DNA of 64,000 nt from Aurantimicrobium photophilum (GTDB lineage Bacteria; Actinomycetota; Actinomycetes; Actinomycetales; Microbacteriaceae). Position numbers and translations under genes: made by a program. Position 1 is the first letter of the stretch; each line of letters opens with the position of its first letter. Positions 63,464 through 64,000 of this stretch are shown here, one piece after another. The stretch covers positions 620,001-684,000 of the forward strand of contig NZ_CP023994.1 of assembly GCF_003194085.1 (NCBI RefSeq). Reading direction: 5' to 3'. The notes under the pieces were generated by a model. The model was not told where the DNA came from. It made no database searches and saw nothing but the letters and a program-made list of their open reading frames with translations.

Positions 63464-64000
63464 TTAGCCGACCATTATCCAGACACCACAGCCTCTAGTT
63501 ACAAGAGCTTCACCGTCATTGACCCGAACTTCGACTCCGTTTGGCGCAGCAGTGATGAAGTTGTTGTCGATGATGTCGCCGCTACCGTTGTTTCTCTCCC
63601 AATAACAATCAGAAACTCCCTTGACAGTCCTGTATGTACCTGCAGGGATGTTCTTTCCGATTACTTTGGTTCCGTCCTTAAAGCCAGTTTTAGCAATGTC
63701 AACAGCAGGTTGGTACTCGGGACAATAAACTTGAACTGCCTCGTAAACCTGTCTGTCAGGGTTCTCAATCCAGTGGATAGCTAAAGCAGTTGGGTCGTTT
63801 GTGTTAACGTATTTGTTTTCTTTGATGCCCGCACATTGACTCCGACCAGTTCCTGCGGTTTCAGCCCATCCTGGGCGGCCATTGGCTGTAACTAGTGCCT
63901 TGTATTGCTCATCACGGGCGGCCTCAGCTGCTTTCTCAGCAGCAGCTTGCGCCTCAGCTAAAGTTCCAACCTTGTTGAATGCAGCAAGAAGTTTGGCGTT
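63464..64000 (-). CDS. Secreted/lipoprotein-type protein, C-terminal part only
   Basis: The frame is open without interruption from the window edge to a TAA at 63464-63466 on the minus strand, 178 residues; the N-terminus is outside the window. It starts with a short Ala/Glu coiled stretch (AEAQAAAEKAAEAARDEQYK), then a Cys-containing spacer. A C-terminal domain follows with GKNIPAGTYRT, DCYWER, DIIDNNF and GCGVW; paired cysteines suggest export. This IPAGTY/CYW pattern recurs at the ends of actinobacterial secreted proteins and lipoproteins. Function is unknown. It may belong to the element or to flanking chromosome. Confidence 0.7.
   Translation of the reverse strand, partial: NAKLLAAFNKVGTLAEAQAAAEKAAEAARDEQYKALVTANGRPGWAETAGTGRSQCAGIKENKYVNTNDPTALAIHWIENPDRQVYEAVQVYCPEYQPAVDIAKTGFKDGTKVIGKNIPAGTYRTVKGVSDCYWERNNGSGDIIDNNFITAAPNGVEVRVNDGEALVTRGCGVWIMVG

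Larger units (their letters stand above)
58480..63999. mobile_element. Putative satellite-like integrated element, right end outside window
   Basis: Directly after tRNA-Met, GC content falls, spacing widens and backbone functions stop. The content is an XRE regulator divergent from an excisionase-like HTH, PrimPol primase, P4/D5-type SF3 helicase, a palindrome pair with AT-rich DNA, and two accessory genes. No structural phage genes, no transfer genes and no integrase are present in this portion. tRNA-adjacent position and gene set are those of phage satellites or integrative plasmids. The other end and any second attachment copy lie beyond the window. Confidence 0.7.

Noticed and set aside
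63431-63784. Plus-strand open frame of 117 codons near the window end
   Set aside because: It lies opposite the continuous minus-strand frame 63464-64000, which has a coherent cysteine-motif domain; the plus frame has no recognisable features.
58480-64000. Complete prophage
   Set aside because: No terminase, portal, capsid, tail, lysis or integrase gene is seen in this part; only regulation, replication and cargo genes are present.

Overview
The window is chromosomal DNA from a high-GC Gram-positive bacterium (Actinobacteria) with moderate GC (roughly mid-50s percent by eye) and very tight gene spacing. WhiA, RbpA, Wag31/DivIVA, SepF, OpcA, an actinobacterial division/cell-wall cluster without ftsA, and a tkt-tal-pgi-zwf-opcA-pgl operon all fit this. 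The compact layout and the gene set suggest Microbacteriaceae, perhaps one of the small-genome freshwater (Luna / Aurantimicrobium-like) lineages. That family-level placement is an inference, not something the sequence proves.

Layout. Positions 1-18.3 kb hold the division and cell-wall cluster: ftsL-like, ftsI, murE, murF, mraY, murD, ftsW, murG, murC, ftsQ, ftsZ, a YggS-type PLP protein, sepF, yggT, divIVA, lspA and an rluD-type pseudouridine synthase. Many of these overlap by 1-4 bases and must be translationally coupled. Positions 18.4-24.8 kb carry rapZ, whiA (no yvcK/glmR homologue between them), sodA, then gap-pgk-tpiA-secG-rbpA, closed by a strong terminator. A HAD phosphatase follows, then an intact IS481-family insertion sequence placed exactly in the convergent junction between the HAD gene and pgl. 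Positions 26.6-34.8 kb (minus strand) form the pentose-phosphate operon with pgi inside it. Positions 34.9-36.8 kb carry the haem O/A genes ctaB and ctaA. Positions 37.0-41.0 kb are a SUF iron-sulfur operon (sufB, sufD, Rieske ferredoxin, sufC, sufT) with no cysteine desulfurase, followed by a MetB-type PLP enzyme and a convergent bioY. Positions 43-54.2 kb are housekeeping genes (ABC-F ATPase, TRIC-type channel, recO, uppS, a glycerophosphotransferase-like protein, a DsbA-family protein, dus, dgt, dnaG, a 2-hydroxyacid dehydrogenase). Next come tRNA-Asn with a terminator, azlCD, def, a DMT-type transporter, a GT4 glycosyltransferase and tRNA-Met(CAT).

Immediately after tRNA-Met the character changes: lower GC, looser spacing, and genes that are not housekeeping. 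From about 58.5 kb to the window end there is a probable integrated mobile element. It has an XRE-type regulator divergent from an excisionase-like HTH gene, a stand-alone PrimPol-type primase overlapping a P4/D5-type SF3 helicase, an intergenic stretch with two GGCCACGTGG palindromes flanking AT-rich DNA (candidate origin), an unrecognised cargo gene, and a secreted-type protein running off the end. No integrase, capsid, terminase or portal gene is visible in this part. The gene set resembles a phage satellite or an integrative plasmid rather than a full prophage. It is the best candidate for an undescribed system here.

Other points of note are the IS481 copy, whose transposase stop codon comes from the duplicated target site and whose ribosome-binding site lies in a 13-bp hairpin arm. 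There is also a recurring leaderless-promoter pattern (TANNNT 6-7 bases before ATG), and a DtxR/IdeR-like site between ctaA and sufB.
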